This document shows positions 1 through 6,103 of a stretch of 8,458 bases of DNA, piece by piece. This stretch comes from Clostridia bacterium. GTDB taxonomy: Bacteria > Bacillota > Clostridia > TANB77 > CAG-508. The stretch's first letter is position 1. The number at the start of each line of letters is the position of its first letter. The stretch lies in the NCBI GenBank assembly GCA_022790685.1, contig JAAVXQ010000109.1:1-8458 (forward strand), read 5' to 3'. A program made the translations under genes and the position numbers. The notes beneath the pieces were generated by a model. That model made no database searches and was not told where the DNA came from. It was given only the letters and a program-made list of their open reading frames with translations.

Positions 1-265
1 ATACGGAAATATATCCTAGCATCTCTACCATTAATTTTACAATCTGTCTTGTAGATTCTGAAACTTTTAGCATTGCTTCTTGTGTATCTAAAGAATTAAA
101 CATATAAAAAATTGCTACACCTAAAACAATTGTTAAAAAATAAATAGCATAATCTTTGAAACTTTTTTTTATATTCTCAAAAGATAACACAAATATTAAA
201 CTTTTTCCAAAAGATTTGTTTTCTTCTTCATCAATATCCATTATTTGATTATTAGAGTACATCAT
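1..265 (-). CDS. BceB-type FtsX-like ABC transporter permease, N-terminal part (runs off window)
   Basis: This is the first 88 codons of a permease that continues beyond the left edge. The visible protein starts MMYSNNQIMD, has an acidic stretch (DEEEN, residues 12-16), then a basic SFENIKKSFKDYA segment leading into a first membrane helix at about residues 40-57. That layout is typical of the BceB/VraG permease N-terminus, although about 25 residues precede the point where many family members begin. Family members are usually 600 aa or more with ten helices and a large extracellular domain, and with the ATPase they remove cell-wall-active peptides from their lipid targets. The start overlaps the 3' end of the ATPase gene by 14 bases. 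A GGAGG at 274-278 lies 8 bases before the ATG, so translational coupling is likely. A second ATG follows immediately (262-260). Confidence 0.85.
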   Translation of the reverse strand, partial: MMYSNNQIMDIDEEENKSFGKSLIFVLSFENIKKSFKDYAIYFLTIVLGVAIFYMFNSLDTQEAMLKVSESTRQIVKLMVEMLGYISV

Positions 266-1019
266 TTAGCTCACCTCCAAGAAGTGTTTGTACTTCAATT
301 ATCTTTTCAAAAAATTCTTTTCTTGTATGATCTCCCTTTACAAGTTCGTTAAAAATTTTTCCATCTTTTATAAATAAAATTCTGTCTGAATATGAGGCTG
401 TAAAAGCGTCATGTGTTACCATTAAAATTGTTGCATCAAAATTTTCATTTAAAAATTTAAAATTTTCTAAAAGTTGTCTTGCAGACTTTGAATCTAAGGC
501 TCCTGTTGGTTCATCTGCTAGCACTAATTTAGGGTTTGTTATAATCGCTCTACTTGAAGCAATTCTTTGTTTTTGTCCACCTGATATTTCATATGGATAT
601 TTATTTAAAATATTTCTTACTCCTAATTTTTCTGAAATTTCCATTATTCTTCTATCTATTTCTTTTGCCTTTACCTTTTGAATTGTAAGCGCTAATGCGA
701 TATTTTCATAACAAGTTAAAGTATCTAATAAATTAAAATCTTGAAATATAAAACCTAATTCATCTCTTCTAAATTTATTTAGCTTATTGCCTTTCAGTTT
801 AGTTATGTCATTTCCATTTATTATAATTTTACCTGCTGTTACTCTATCTATTGTAGAAATACAATTAAGCAAAGTAGTTTTTCCACTTCCGCTTGCTCCC
901 ATTATACCTACAAATTCACCTTTTTCTACCTCAAAACTAATATTATCAATAGCTTTTGTAATATTTGACCTATTGCCATAATATTTTTCAATATTTTTTA
1001 CTTCTAATACTGTTTCCAT
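252..1019 (-). CDS. BceA-type ABC transporter ATP-binding protein
   Basis: A complete 255-aa ATPase subunit that would power the adjacent FtsX-like permease on the cytoplasmic face. All nucleotide-binding elements are present: Walker A GASGSGKTT at residues 41-49, Q-loop glutamine 93 in FIFQDFNLL, signature ISGGQKQR at 145-152, Walker B LVLADEPT at 165-172 with catalytic Glu170, D-loop GALDS, and H-loop His203. Length and sequence fit the MacB/LolD/BceA group; the neighbouring two-component system and BceB-like permease favour the BceA antimicrobial-peptide type over LolD or FtsE. The start is supported by AAGGAG 8 bases upstream. It is first in a two-gene unit with the permease, and has its own promoter (TATAAT at 1062-1067) and an upstream inverted repeat also found before the response regulator. 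The actual substrate (bacitracin, nisin, or another peptide) cannot be read from the sequence. Confidence 0.93.
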   Translation of the reverse strand: METVLEVKNIEKYYGNRSNITKAIDNISFEVEKGEFVGIMGASGSGKTTLLNCISTIDRVTAGKIIINGNDITKLKGNKLNKFRRDELGFIFQDFNLLDTLTCYENIALALTIQKVKAKEIDRRIMEISEKLGVRNILNKYPYEISGGQKQRIASSRAIITNPKLVLADEPTGALDSKSARQLLENFKFLNENFDATILMVTHDAFTASYSDRILFIKDGKIFNELVKGDHTRKEFFEKIIEVQTLLGGELNDVL

Positions 1020-1061
1020 TTAAAATACTCCTTCCAAAGTTTTATTTTGTATTCTAAAGTA

Positions 1062-1091
1062 ATTATAGTCTAATTCATAGGTTATCTACAA
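1062..1091 (-). promoter_or_regulatory. Predicted sigma-A promoter of the ABC transporter operon
   Basis: On the minus strand a perfect -10 TATAAT (1062-1067) is preceded at 18 bases by TTGTAG (1086-1091), a weak -35 matching the consensus only in TTG. The -10 lies about 42 bases before the ATPase ATG. A poor -35 suits a promoter that needs activation by the response regulator. Confidence 0.55.
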
Positions 1092-1110
1092 TTTATTATT
1101 CTTTCATTTT

Positions 1111-1128
1111 CCTTACGATTTTGTAAGG
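1111..1128. promoter_or_regulatory. Inverted-repeat operator, copy 1 (BceR-type site before the transporter genes)
   Basis: CCTTAC-GATTTT-GTAAGG is a perfect 6-bp inverted repeat with a 6-base spacer, centred about 55 bases upstream of the -10 centre of the transporter promoter. Its core TTACgATTTTGTAA closely matches the repeat at 2941-2960 before the response regulator gene, including the TTTTGTAAG half. The known BceR-like binding motif has the form TNACA-N4-TGTAA, and this copy differs from it at one position. Binding by the locally encoded regulator is an inference. Confidence 0.7.
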
Positions 1129-1159
1129 TATACTATTTTTATCTGTAATTCATATATTT

Positions 1160-2176
1160 TTATACTTCGTAGAAACTTCCATTAGGAAATATTAGTTTTA
1201 CTATTGTTCCTTTTCTATAAATAGATTCTATTTGTATTTTTATACCCATTTTATCGCACAATTTTTTACACAAATATAGTCCTATTCCTGTTGACTTTTT
1301 GTTTATAATTCTACCATTACTTCCTGTAAATCCTTTTTGAAATACTCTTTTTAATTCATTTTCTTTTATTCCTATTCCTGTATCTTCAATGCATAAAATT
1401 ATCATTTCTTTTTTCTTTTTAGCACTTATTCGTATTTCTTTTTCCTCTTCTTTTATGTATTTTATACTATTTTGAATAATTTGATTTAATATAAATATAC
1501 ACCACTTATCATCAGTATTTATTTCTAAGTCATCATCAATATCTATATCTATTTTTATCTTTTCTTGAATAAGAATATTTTTGTTTTTCTTTATAACAAA
1601 ATTTATTATTTCATTTAATTTATTCTTCTTTATATAGTAATCTTTTTCTAAATTGTTACTTCTTGCATAAAATAATGCCTGTTCTACATAGTTTTCTATT
1701 TTATCTAGCTCTTCATCAATACTTTTAGTAGTTTCATTTTTATTATTTTCTACAATCATCTTGCTGGCTGAAATTGGAAGTTTTATCTCATGTATCCAAA
1801 GCTCAATATATTCTTTATAATCCTCTAGTAAGTATTTATATTTATTAACATTTTCTATCATTGATTTATCTGTTTCTTCTAAAGTTTCTTTTAAAATTCT
1901 TCCCTCTATAAAATTTGGCTCTTTTATTATTTCAGCTACTAGATATTTATTTTCCAAATTCTCTATACTTCTTTTAAGATTATTATAAAAATTTTTCTTA
2001 CAAAAAAATTCTATACCTAATATAATAATGTTTGCTAAAATTATTGACCCAATGACATATGCTTTTATAAATATATGATAATTATTTATCATTAGTAAGA
2101 ATTCTATTGTCATTATAACAATTATATTTATCACTATTCCTAATATCTTTTCTTTTAAAAAAACACTAAATTTCAT
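1160..2176 (-). CDS. BceS-type intramembrane-sensing sensor histidine kinase
   Basis: A 338-aa kinase that would autophosphorylate and pass phosphate to the response regulator encoded just upstream. Two membrane helices (about residues 12-30 and 37-58) are separated by only about six residues, so there is no extracellular sensor domain. This is typical of kinases that sense through a BceAB-like transporter. Phosphoacceptor His129 lies in ELWIHEIKLPISA. The ATPase domain shows an N-box (NQIIQNSIKYI, residues 231-241), G1 DTGIGI (265-270), F-box FQKGFTG (279-285) and G2 STGIGLYL (295-302). All catalytic motifs appear intact. The ATG is preceded by GAGGTAG, and the gene starts 35 bases after the regulator stop, so the two are probably co-transcribed. 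No clear terminator follows it; the transporter promoter begins within 100 bases. Confidence 0.93.
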   Translation of the reverse strand: MKFSVFLKEKILGIVINIIVIMTIEFLLMINNYHIFIKAYVIGSIILANIIILGIEFFCKKNFYNNLKRSIENLENKYLVAEIIKEPNFIEGRILKETLEETDKSMIENVNKYKYLLEDYKEYIELWIHEIKLPISASKMIVENNKNETTKSIDEELDKIENYVEQALFYARSNNLEKDYYIKKNKLNEIINFVIKKNKNILIQEKIKIDIDIDDDLEINTDDKWCIFILNQIIQNSIKYIKEEEKEIRISAKKKKEMIILCIEDTGIGIKENELKRVFQKGFTGSNGRIINKKSTGIGLYLCKKLCDKMGIKIQIESIYRKGTIVKLIFPNGSFYEV

Positions 2177-2211
2177 TTTAACTACCTCTATTTTTATTAA
2201 ATAAATACAAA

Positions 2212-2883
2212 TTAATTTAAAATATACCCTAGCCCTCTTTTAGTTTCTAATAATTCTTTTATTCCGACTTCTTCTAATTTATTTCTTAGTCTAGTAATGT
2301 TTACTGTTAAAGTATTATCATCAATAAAGCTCTCACTATCCCACAGATCTTCCATAATTTCTTCCCTTGTTACTATTTCTCCTCTTTTCTTTACAAGAAA
2401 ATGTAATATCTTAAGTTCATTTTTTGTAAGCTCAATTTTAAATTCATCTTTTTCTAAAATTCCTTTAGAAACATTTAAAATAAACTCCCCACAATTTATT
2501 TTATTTTGATCGTAATTTACCTTTTTTGTTCTTTTTAATATTGCTGATATTTTTGCTAAAAGAATATGAATATTAAATGGCTTTGTAACATAATCATCTG
2601 CACCATAATTCATACTTAATAATTCATCTATTTCACTATCTCTACTAGTTACCATTATTATTGGTGTTTCTAATACTTTTCTTAGTTCTCTTAAAACATA
2701 TTGTCCATCTAAATTTGGTAAATTTATATCTAATAATATAAGATCTGTTTTAGTAGCAATTATATCTTCTACTGTATTAGAAAAACTATCCAGACCTTTC
2801 GCTTCATATCCATTATTATTTAAAAATATTTCTAACTCTTTTCTTATTTTATTATCATCTTCAACTATTAAAATCTTTTCCAA
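2212..2883 (-). CDS. OmpR/PhoB-family response regulator, BceR type
   Basis: A 223-aa DNA-binding response regulator. The receiver domain (about residues 1-118) has the acidic pair D9/D10, phosphoacceptor Asp52 in LILLDINLPNLDG, Thr79 and Lys101 in the conserved KPF. The winged-helix output domain (about 128-223) ends with the typical RLRNKLE and KRGLGYIL motifs. The start codon is TTG (2883-2881), supported by AAAGGAG seven to eight bases upstream and by alignment of MEKILIVEDD to family N-termini. It is the first gene of a unit with the histidine kinase. Its promoter carries an inverted repeat repeated before the transporter operon, so it probably activates both its own operon and the transporter genes. 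OmpR-type fold and partnership are clear; the inducing peptide is unknown. Confidence 0.94.
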   Translation of the reverse strand: MEKILIVEDDNKIRKELEIFLNNNGYEAKGLDSFSNTVEDIIATKTDLILLDINLPNLDGQYVLRELRKVLETPIIMVTSRDSEIDELLSMNYGADDYVTKPFNIHILLAKISAILKRTKKVNYDQNKINCGEFILNVSKGILEKDEFKIELTKNELKILHFLVKKRGEIVTREEIMEDLWDSESFIDDNTLTVNITRLRNKLEEVGIKELLETKRGLGYILN

Positions 2884-2914
2884 AGTATTTCTCCTTTATA
2901 TGTTAATTTTAAAT

Positions 2915-2923
2915 ATTATATCA
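2915..2923 (-). promoter_or_regulatory. Extended -10 promoter of the response regulator-kinase operon
   Basis: The minus strand reads TGATATAAT, a perfect extended -10 (TG-N-TATAAT), about 32 bases before the TTG start. No good -35 hexamer lies at the right distance; that position is occupied by the edge of the inverted repeat at 2941-2960, consistent with an activator-dependent promoter. Confidence 0.7.
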
Positions 2924-2940
2924 TAAAAACTACAACTATT

Positions 2941-2960
2941 TTCTTACAGTTTTGTAAGAA
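2941..2960. promoter_or_regulatory. Inverted-repeat operator, copy 2 (BceR-type site before the regulator gene)
   Basis: TTCTTACA-GTTT-TGTAAGAA is a perfect 8-bp inverted repeat with a 4-base spacer. Its core TTACAgtttTGTAA fits the published BceR-like consensus TNACA-N4-TGTAA exactly. It abuts the -35 position of the promoter at 2915-2923. It shares CTTAC..TTTTGTAAG with the copy at 1111-1128. The two copies sit about 33 and 55 bases from their respective -10 centres, a difference near two helical turns. Confidence 0.78.
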
Positions 2961-3031
2961 AGAATTTTTTATATTCCCCTTAAAGACCTTATATTTTACT
3001 AAATTTGTAAATATTAATTTATTGGCAAAAA

Positions 3032-3076
3032 ATAACCCCAATTATTAGTTTTCTATCTAATAATTGAGGTTTATTT
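3032..3076. terminator. Hairpin terminator after the 242-aa membrane protein gene
   Basis: A perfect 10-bp stem CAATTATTAG / CTAATAATTG (3039-3048 and 3057-3066), extended by further pairs after one mismatch, has an 8-base loop. On the minus strand it is followed by TTATTTTTT, giving a rho-independent terminator about 30 bases after the stop codon at 3105. The opposite side is also T-rich, so it may work in both directions. It isolates the BceRS operon from upstream transcription. Confidence 0.82.
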
Positions 3077-3104
3077 TGATACTCTTAAAATATCTGTTAT
3101 TTAA

Positions 3105-3833
3105 TTATATTTTTAATTTATTTGCAGCTATATTTACTAATGAAATTAATCCATTATATTTTTGTACTAATGCATTTTCTGTAAATTGAACTATATTGCT
3201 TTTAACTTCCCATTTTCCAACGTTTTCTTGTAAGAAATTATATACATTTTCTACTTGTTCTAAGTAATTATTTACAGTATCAATTGTTGAATTTACTTTT
3301 TTCAATTCACTTTCCAATTGAATACTTTCAATAAATAAATCTTTATATTTTCCTGTTAACCCAGCTTCTTCTGCTTTTTTATTTTTATATTCCTCTGTTA
3401 TCATTTCTGCTAACTTTGTTTTTACTTCATCACCTTTAGTTTTTGTATCTGTTATTAATTGTCTAGATTCTTTAAAATCTGGTCCATCATTTGCAAAATT
3501 ATCCGCTGATAAAATTGTTGTAAATTTTTGATCTTCATATTTTTCTGATACTTGTTTTGCAACATTTTGATATTCTACAATATAATCTTTTAATGCTTTT
3601 TCTACATCTGCATATTTACCTTTTGCTTTTATTTCTGTGTTTACTTCTCCTGATTTGTTAATAGTTTCTATCTCTTCATTTATAATTTGTTTTTGTGCAA
3701 ATTCATTAACAAACATTCCTACTACTGCAATAATTGCAACAAGTAATACAAGAATAATAGCAACTATTATCATCGGAACCTTGCTTTTTTTAGCTCCTTG
3801 ATTTTTTTGTTCTTCTACTTTTTCTTCTTCCAC
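3105..3833 (-). CDS. Uncharacterised single-pass membrane protein with helical extracytoplasmic domain
   Basis: I do not recognise the family. The 242-aa protein has a short, highly charged cytoplasmic N-terminus (residues 1-19, Glu/Lys-rich), one strong membrane helix (about 21-43, Ile/Val/Leu/Ala), and an outside domain of about 195 residues. That domain looks mainly alpha-helical, with Lys/Glu-rich, coiled-coil-like stretches (about 75-100, 135-160 and 165-205). There are no cysteines, no lipobox and no signal-peptidase site, so it should stay anchored. The start is GTG (3833-3831), about nine bases after GGGGGA. Using the ATG at residue 21 instead would remove the charged N-terminus and leave no binding site, so GTG is preferred. 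It is monocistronic, with a strong promoter (3895-3923) and its own terminator (3032-3076). It is separated from the BceRS genes, and nothing in the sequence ties it to them functionally. Confidence 0.82.
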   Translation of the reverse strand: MEEEKVEEQKNQGAKKSKVPMIIVAIILVLLVAIIAVVGMFVNEFAQKQIINEEIETINKSGEVNTEIKAKGKYADVEKALKDYIVEYQNVAKQVSEKYEDQKFTTILSADNFANDGPDFKESRQLITDTKTKGDEVKTKLAEMITEEYKNKKAEEAGLTGKYKDLFIESIQLESELKKVNSTIDTVNNYLEQVENVYNFLQENVGKWEVKSNIVQFTENALVQKYNGLISLVNIAANKLKI

Positions 3834-3865
3834 TTTGATATTCCCCCAATACTTTTTATTTATTG

Positions 3866-3886
3866 TTTCAAAATATGTATTTGAAA
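3866..3886. repeat. Small inverted repeat in the leader of the 242-aa membrane protein gene
   Basis: TTTCAAA-atatgta-TTTGAAA is a perfect 7-bp inverted repeat with a 7-base loop, between the promoter and the ribosome binding site of the gene starting at 3833. It could be a leader hairpin or an operator just downstream of the transcription start; in such AT-rich DNA chance is also possible. Confidence 0.35.
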
Positions 3887-3894
3887 TTTTCTAT

Positions 3895-3923
3895 ATTATA
3901 TCACTATAGTTTTTATTTAACAA
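3895..3923 (-). promoter_or_regulatory. Sigma-A promoter of the 242-aa membrane protein gene
   Basis: The minus strand reads TTGTTA (3918-3923), a 17-base spacer, then TATAAT (3895-3900), with the spacer ending in TGA to give an extended -10. This is the best vegetative promoter in the window and suggests constitutive, fairly strong expression. Confidence 0.8.
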
Positions 3924-3975
3924 TATTTTTTGTAATTTTATTTTTATCCTGCTTTATATGCATACTCTCACAACT

Positions 3976-4028
3976 TTTAATAATAACAATATGTAACAAT
4001 TCACATGTTTCATATTGTTATTATTAAA
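3976..4028. terminator. Long perfect hairpin after the SPL-family gene, possible terminator
   Basis: Arms 3976-3993 and 4011-4028 form a perfect 18-bp inverted repeat (TTTAATAATAACAATATG and its complement). Four more pairs (AACA/TGTT) follow inside after one mismatch, leaving a loop of about 7 bases. It lies 17 bases after the SPL-family stop codon at 4045. There is no G/C-rich stem and no clean T-tract on the minus strand after the stem, so it is not a classical terminator. It may still end or stabilise the transcript. Confidence 0.55.
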
Positions 4029-4044
4029 TTATAAATTTTATTTT

Positions 4045-5043
4045 TTAAACTATATATTCAATTGTATTATTAGGAAAATATCTGTGCATTTTCTCTATAA
4101 AAAACTTTTTTCCTTCTTCTCTAATATCATTTTTATACCAATATTTTCCTCTACCTCTTCCCGTCATTTTTTCTTTATCAAATATATTTATAGCATTTGG
4201 AAATGCTTCTTCGTTTATTTTAGTATGAATGTAGCTATATGTCATAAATATTATTTCAAAAAATACCTCTTCCTTTACTTTTTTCGATAGTTCCAAATCT
4301 AATTTTTTAATAAGGTCTAAATACAGAGTTTTCCAATTATCCAAAAATATCACTGGTGCTATCAGAATTCCTACCTTATATCCTGCTTCTTTAAGTTTAT
4401 TTATTGCCTTAATTCTATTAGATAGGCTTGAAGTTCCAAATTCCACATTATTAATAATTTCATTTGGATTTACACTTACACGTATTGTAACTTTTCCATT
4501 ATGATCTAATTCTAATATATCTTCTACCATATCAAATTTTGTAGGTAAAGTTAAAAAGCCATTTTTTACATTTTTAAAATTTTCAATTGTCCATTTTAAA
4601 TTTCCTGTAATTGTATTTTCTAATATTAAGTCACTATTGCTACCTATTTCAAATACAAGCTTTCTATCAGATTTATTTGCTGTTCGTATTATTTTATCTA
4701 ACATTTCTTCTCTATTTACAAATAAACGTAAATATGCACATTTATTATAATTACATACAAGATAACAATACATGCAAGCTGCTGTGCATCCTGAAGATGT
4801 ATATGGAACCAAAAAATCAGAAGTTTTATGATTTGGAACAAATTTATTAGTCTTTCTGGTTCCTATAATTAGATTTCTTTTCATATATGGAAATTCTTTA
4901 TTAGACTTGTTTCTCATTTCTTCTATATTATTATGACTTTCAATTTCTATTTTAGGAATCTCTTTATACTTGTCCATTAATTCTTTTCCTAATTGATAAT
5001 TAATAATATCTTTTTCAAAATATATTCTTTCAGGTTTAAACAT
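4045..5043 (-). CDS. splB: Spore photoproduct lyase family radical SAM protein, donor cysteine replaced by serine
   Basis: A 332-aa protein aligning along its length with Bacillus subtilis SplB (remembered sequence, aligned by eye). SplB uses S-adenosylmethionine and a 4Fe-4S cluster to reverse 5-thyminyl-5,6-dihydrothymine in germinating spores. Seen here: IGTRKT near residue 60, the radical-SAM cysteines C86-x3-C90-x2-C93 with flanking Tyr92 and Tyr94, TPTKF-like PTKF at 167-170, the GTSSLSNRI segment (203-211), and the C-terminal GRGRGKYWY (295-303). Two features are odd. The position matching the hydrogen-donor Cys141 of B. subtilis is Ser135 (FEIGSNSD versus FEASCTSD). Two further cysteines, C97 and C102, follow the cluster motif. 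I start at the ATG at 5043, which has AAGGAGAG about ten bases upstream; the frame stays open for 32 more codons, but that stretch overlaps the cotJ terminator. Exact activity is uncertain. Confidence 0.85.
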   Translation of the reverse strand: MFKPERIYFEKDIINYQLGKELMDKYKEIPKIEIESHNNIEEMRNKSNKEFPYMKRNLIIGTRKTNKFVPNHKTSDFLVPYTSSGCTAACMYCYLVCNYNKCAYLRLFVNREEMLDKIIRTANKSDRKLVFEIGSNSDLILENTITGNLKWTIENFKNVKNGFLTLPTKFDMVEDILELDHNGKVTIRVSVNPNEIINNVEFGTSSLSNRIKAINKLKEAGYKVGILIAPVIFLDNWKTLYLDLIKKLDLELSKKVKEEVFFEIIFMTYSYIHTKINEEAFPNAINIFDKEKMTGRGRGKYWYKNDIREEGKKFFIEKMHRYFPNNTIEYIV

Positions 5044-5079
5044 AAAAAACACTCTCCTTAAAAATATTTTTCCCAAAAT

Positions 5080-5085
5080 ATTATA
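5080..5085 (-). promoter_or_regulatory. Possible -10 element of the SPL-family gene
   Basis: The minus strand has TATAAT (within TTATAATATT) about 36 bases before the chosen ATG and downstream of the cotJ terminator, so the gene probably has its own promoter. No good -35 is visible. TATAATA also resembles a forespore sigma-G -10 (CATAMTA) except for its first base, but no matching sigma-G -35 was found. Confidence 0.4.
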
Positions 5086-5117
5086 AAAAATTATTTGATA
5101 ACAATGAATATAAAACA

Positions 5118-5163
5118 GTAAAAGCAGATTTTGTTTCATAACTGAAACTGCATCTGCTTTTAT
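5118..5163 (-). terminator. Rho-independent terminator of the cotJABC operon
   Basis: Arms 5119-5129 and 5152-5162 form an 11-bp perfect stem (TAAAAGCAGAT and complement). An inner GTTTC/GAAAC stem (5133-5137 and 5144-5148) follows after a 3x3 internal loop. Read on the minus strand the stem runs into TTTTACTGTTTT. It lies about 70 bases beyond the cotJC stop and separates the coat operon from the SPL-family gene. Confidence 0.85.
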
Positions 5164-5229
5164 TTAATTTTTAGTTCCTATATTTATCTTATTAATATGC
5201 TTTACAAAAAAATTTCTTTATAAATCATA

Positions 5230-5838
5230 TTAAACTTTATATCTATTGCAATTTGTATCTCCTGTATACCATTTCTTTTGTGCTAATTTTTCTTGAACTC
5301 CATTTAAAGCTTCTCCAAATCTTTGAAAATGAACAACTTCTCTTTCTCTTAAATATTTTAATACATCAACAACATCTTTATCATCTTTGCATAAATTTAT
5401 TAATTTTTCATAAGTTGCTCTTGCTTTTTGTTCTGCTGCTAAGTCTTCTGTTAAATCAGCAACTGGGTCTCCTTTAACAGCAATTGAGGCTGCATTCCAA
5501 GGAAAACCACCAGCTGCTTGTGGATATACTCCCCAACCATGATCTGTATAATATGGTCCAAAACCTGCTTTTTCCATTTCTTCTATTGATGCTCCATCTG
5601 TTAATTGATGAACTATAGTACCAACCATCTCAAGATGATCAAGTTCTTCAGTTCCTATATCATTTAATATTGCTTTTGATTTTTGATCTGGCATTCCAAA
5701 TCTTTGAGATAAATATCTAAGTGAAGCAGCAAGTTCTCCGTCTGGTCCACCATATTGAGATATTATAGTTTTAGCCATTTGTGGATTTCTATATTTTATA
5801 TTTATAGGATATTGTAAATTTTTTACATAATGATACAT
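5230..5838 (-). CDS. cotJC: Spore coat protein CotJC, manganese-catalase-like
   Basis: A 202-aa ferritin-fold protein of the manganese catalase family, deposited in the spore coat with CotJA and probably removing hydrogen peroxide. It aligns closely with B. subtilis CotJC (QYGGxDGELAA, IGTEExxHLEM, AAEqKARATY, LREREvVH). Expected dimanganese ligands are present: Glu35, Glu65 with His68 (ELDH), Glu136, and Glu167 with His170 (EVVH). The start is the ATG at 5838, one base overlapping the cotJB stop (TAATG), with AAGGGG upstream. An ATG nine codons earlier lies inside cotJB and lacks family support. The N-terminus MYHYVKNLQYP matches the family. A short Tyr/Asn/Lys-rich tail with one cysteine ends the protein. 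Last gene of the cotJ operon, followed by a terminator at 5118-5163. Confidence 0.95.
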   Translation of the reverse strand: MYHYVKNLQYPINIKYRNPQMAKTIISQYGGPDGELAASLRYLSQRFGMPDQKSKAILNDIGTEELDHLEMVGTIVHQLTDGASIEEMEKAGFGPYYTDHGWGVYPQAAGGFPWNAASIAVKGDPVADLTEDLAAEQKARATYEKLINLCKDDKDVVDVLKYLREREVVHFQRFGEALNGVQEKLAQKKWYTGDTNCNRYKV

Positions 5839-6098
5839 TATCTTGCACCCCTTTCCCATGGCCATGGTTCATCTATCCAATCCCAATTATTTGAACCAAA
5901 ATAAATTGTAAGTGGCCCATATTTTCTTTCATATTCATCTTTTAAAGTATTATATTTTTTTGCTAATTCTTTATGCTTTTGAATAGCTTGCTCATCACAT
6001 GGATGAGTATCTAAATATAAAGCAAAATCATTAATAGCAAAGTCTAATTCCATTAGCTCTCTTAAAGCTTTTTCTCTATCATCTCTGCAATTATCCAT
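5838..6098 (-). CDS. cotJB: Spore coat protein CotJB
   Basis: An 86-aa member of the CotJB family, needed in the cotJ system for normal coat composition although its biochemical role is unknown. The family pattern is clear: helical LRELMELDFAINDFALYLDTHP near the N-terminus, a lysine-rich KELAKKYNTLKDEYERKYGP helix, and a Trp-rich end (WDWIDEPWPWE). The frame opens at a GTG four codons earlier (6110), but there GGAG is only one base away. The ATG at 6098 lies about 11 bases after GGAGAG and begins MDNCRDDREKAL, so it is preferred. It starts five bases after the cotJA stop and overlaps cotJC by one base, implying tight translational coupling. Confidence 0.93.
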   Translation of the reverse strand: MDNCRDDREKALRELMELDFAINDFALYLDTHPCDEQAIQKHKELAKKYNTLKDEYERKYGPLTIYFGSNNWDWIDEPWPWERGAR

Positions 6099-6103
6099 TT
6101 TTC

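Noticed and set aside
252..1019. Reading the ATPase as LolD or FtsE rather than a BceA-type protein
   Set aside because: The overlapping BceB-like permease and the neighbouring intramembrane-sensing kinase and regulator fit the Bce arrangement; FtsE would be next to a short FtsX.
4015..4290. A plus-strand open frame rich in Phe, Tyr and Ile
   Set aside because: It is antisense to the SPL-family gene; its composition is what AT-rich antisense DNA gives, with no binding site. The plus-strand frames at 787-981, 2297-2509, 4611-4850, 5253-5477 and 7886-8098 were rejected for the same reason.
5044..5139. A 32-residue N-terminal extension of the SPL-family protein (hydrophobic, starting at 5139)
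   Set aside because: It lies across the cotJ terminator, lacks a binding site and does not align with the family; the ATG at 5043 has AAGGAGAG in position.
5839..5865. An upstream ATG adding nine residues to CotJC
   Set aside because: It is inside cotJB, lacks a spaced binding site, and the family N-terminus matches the ATG at 5838.
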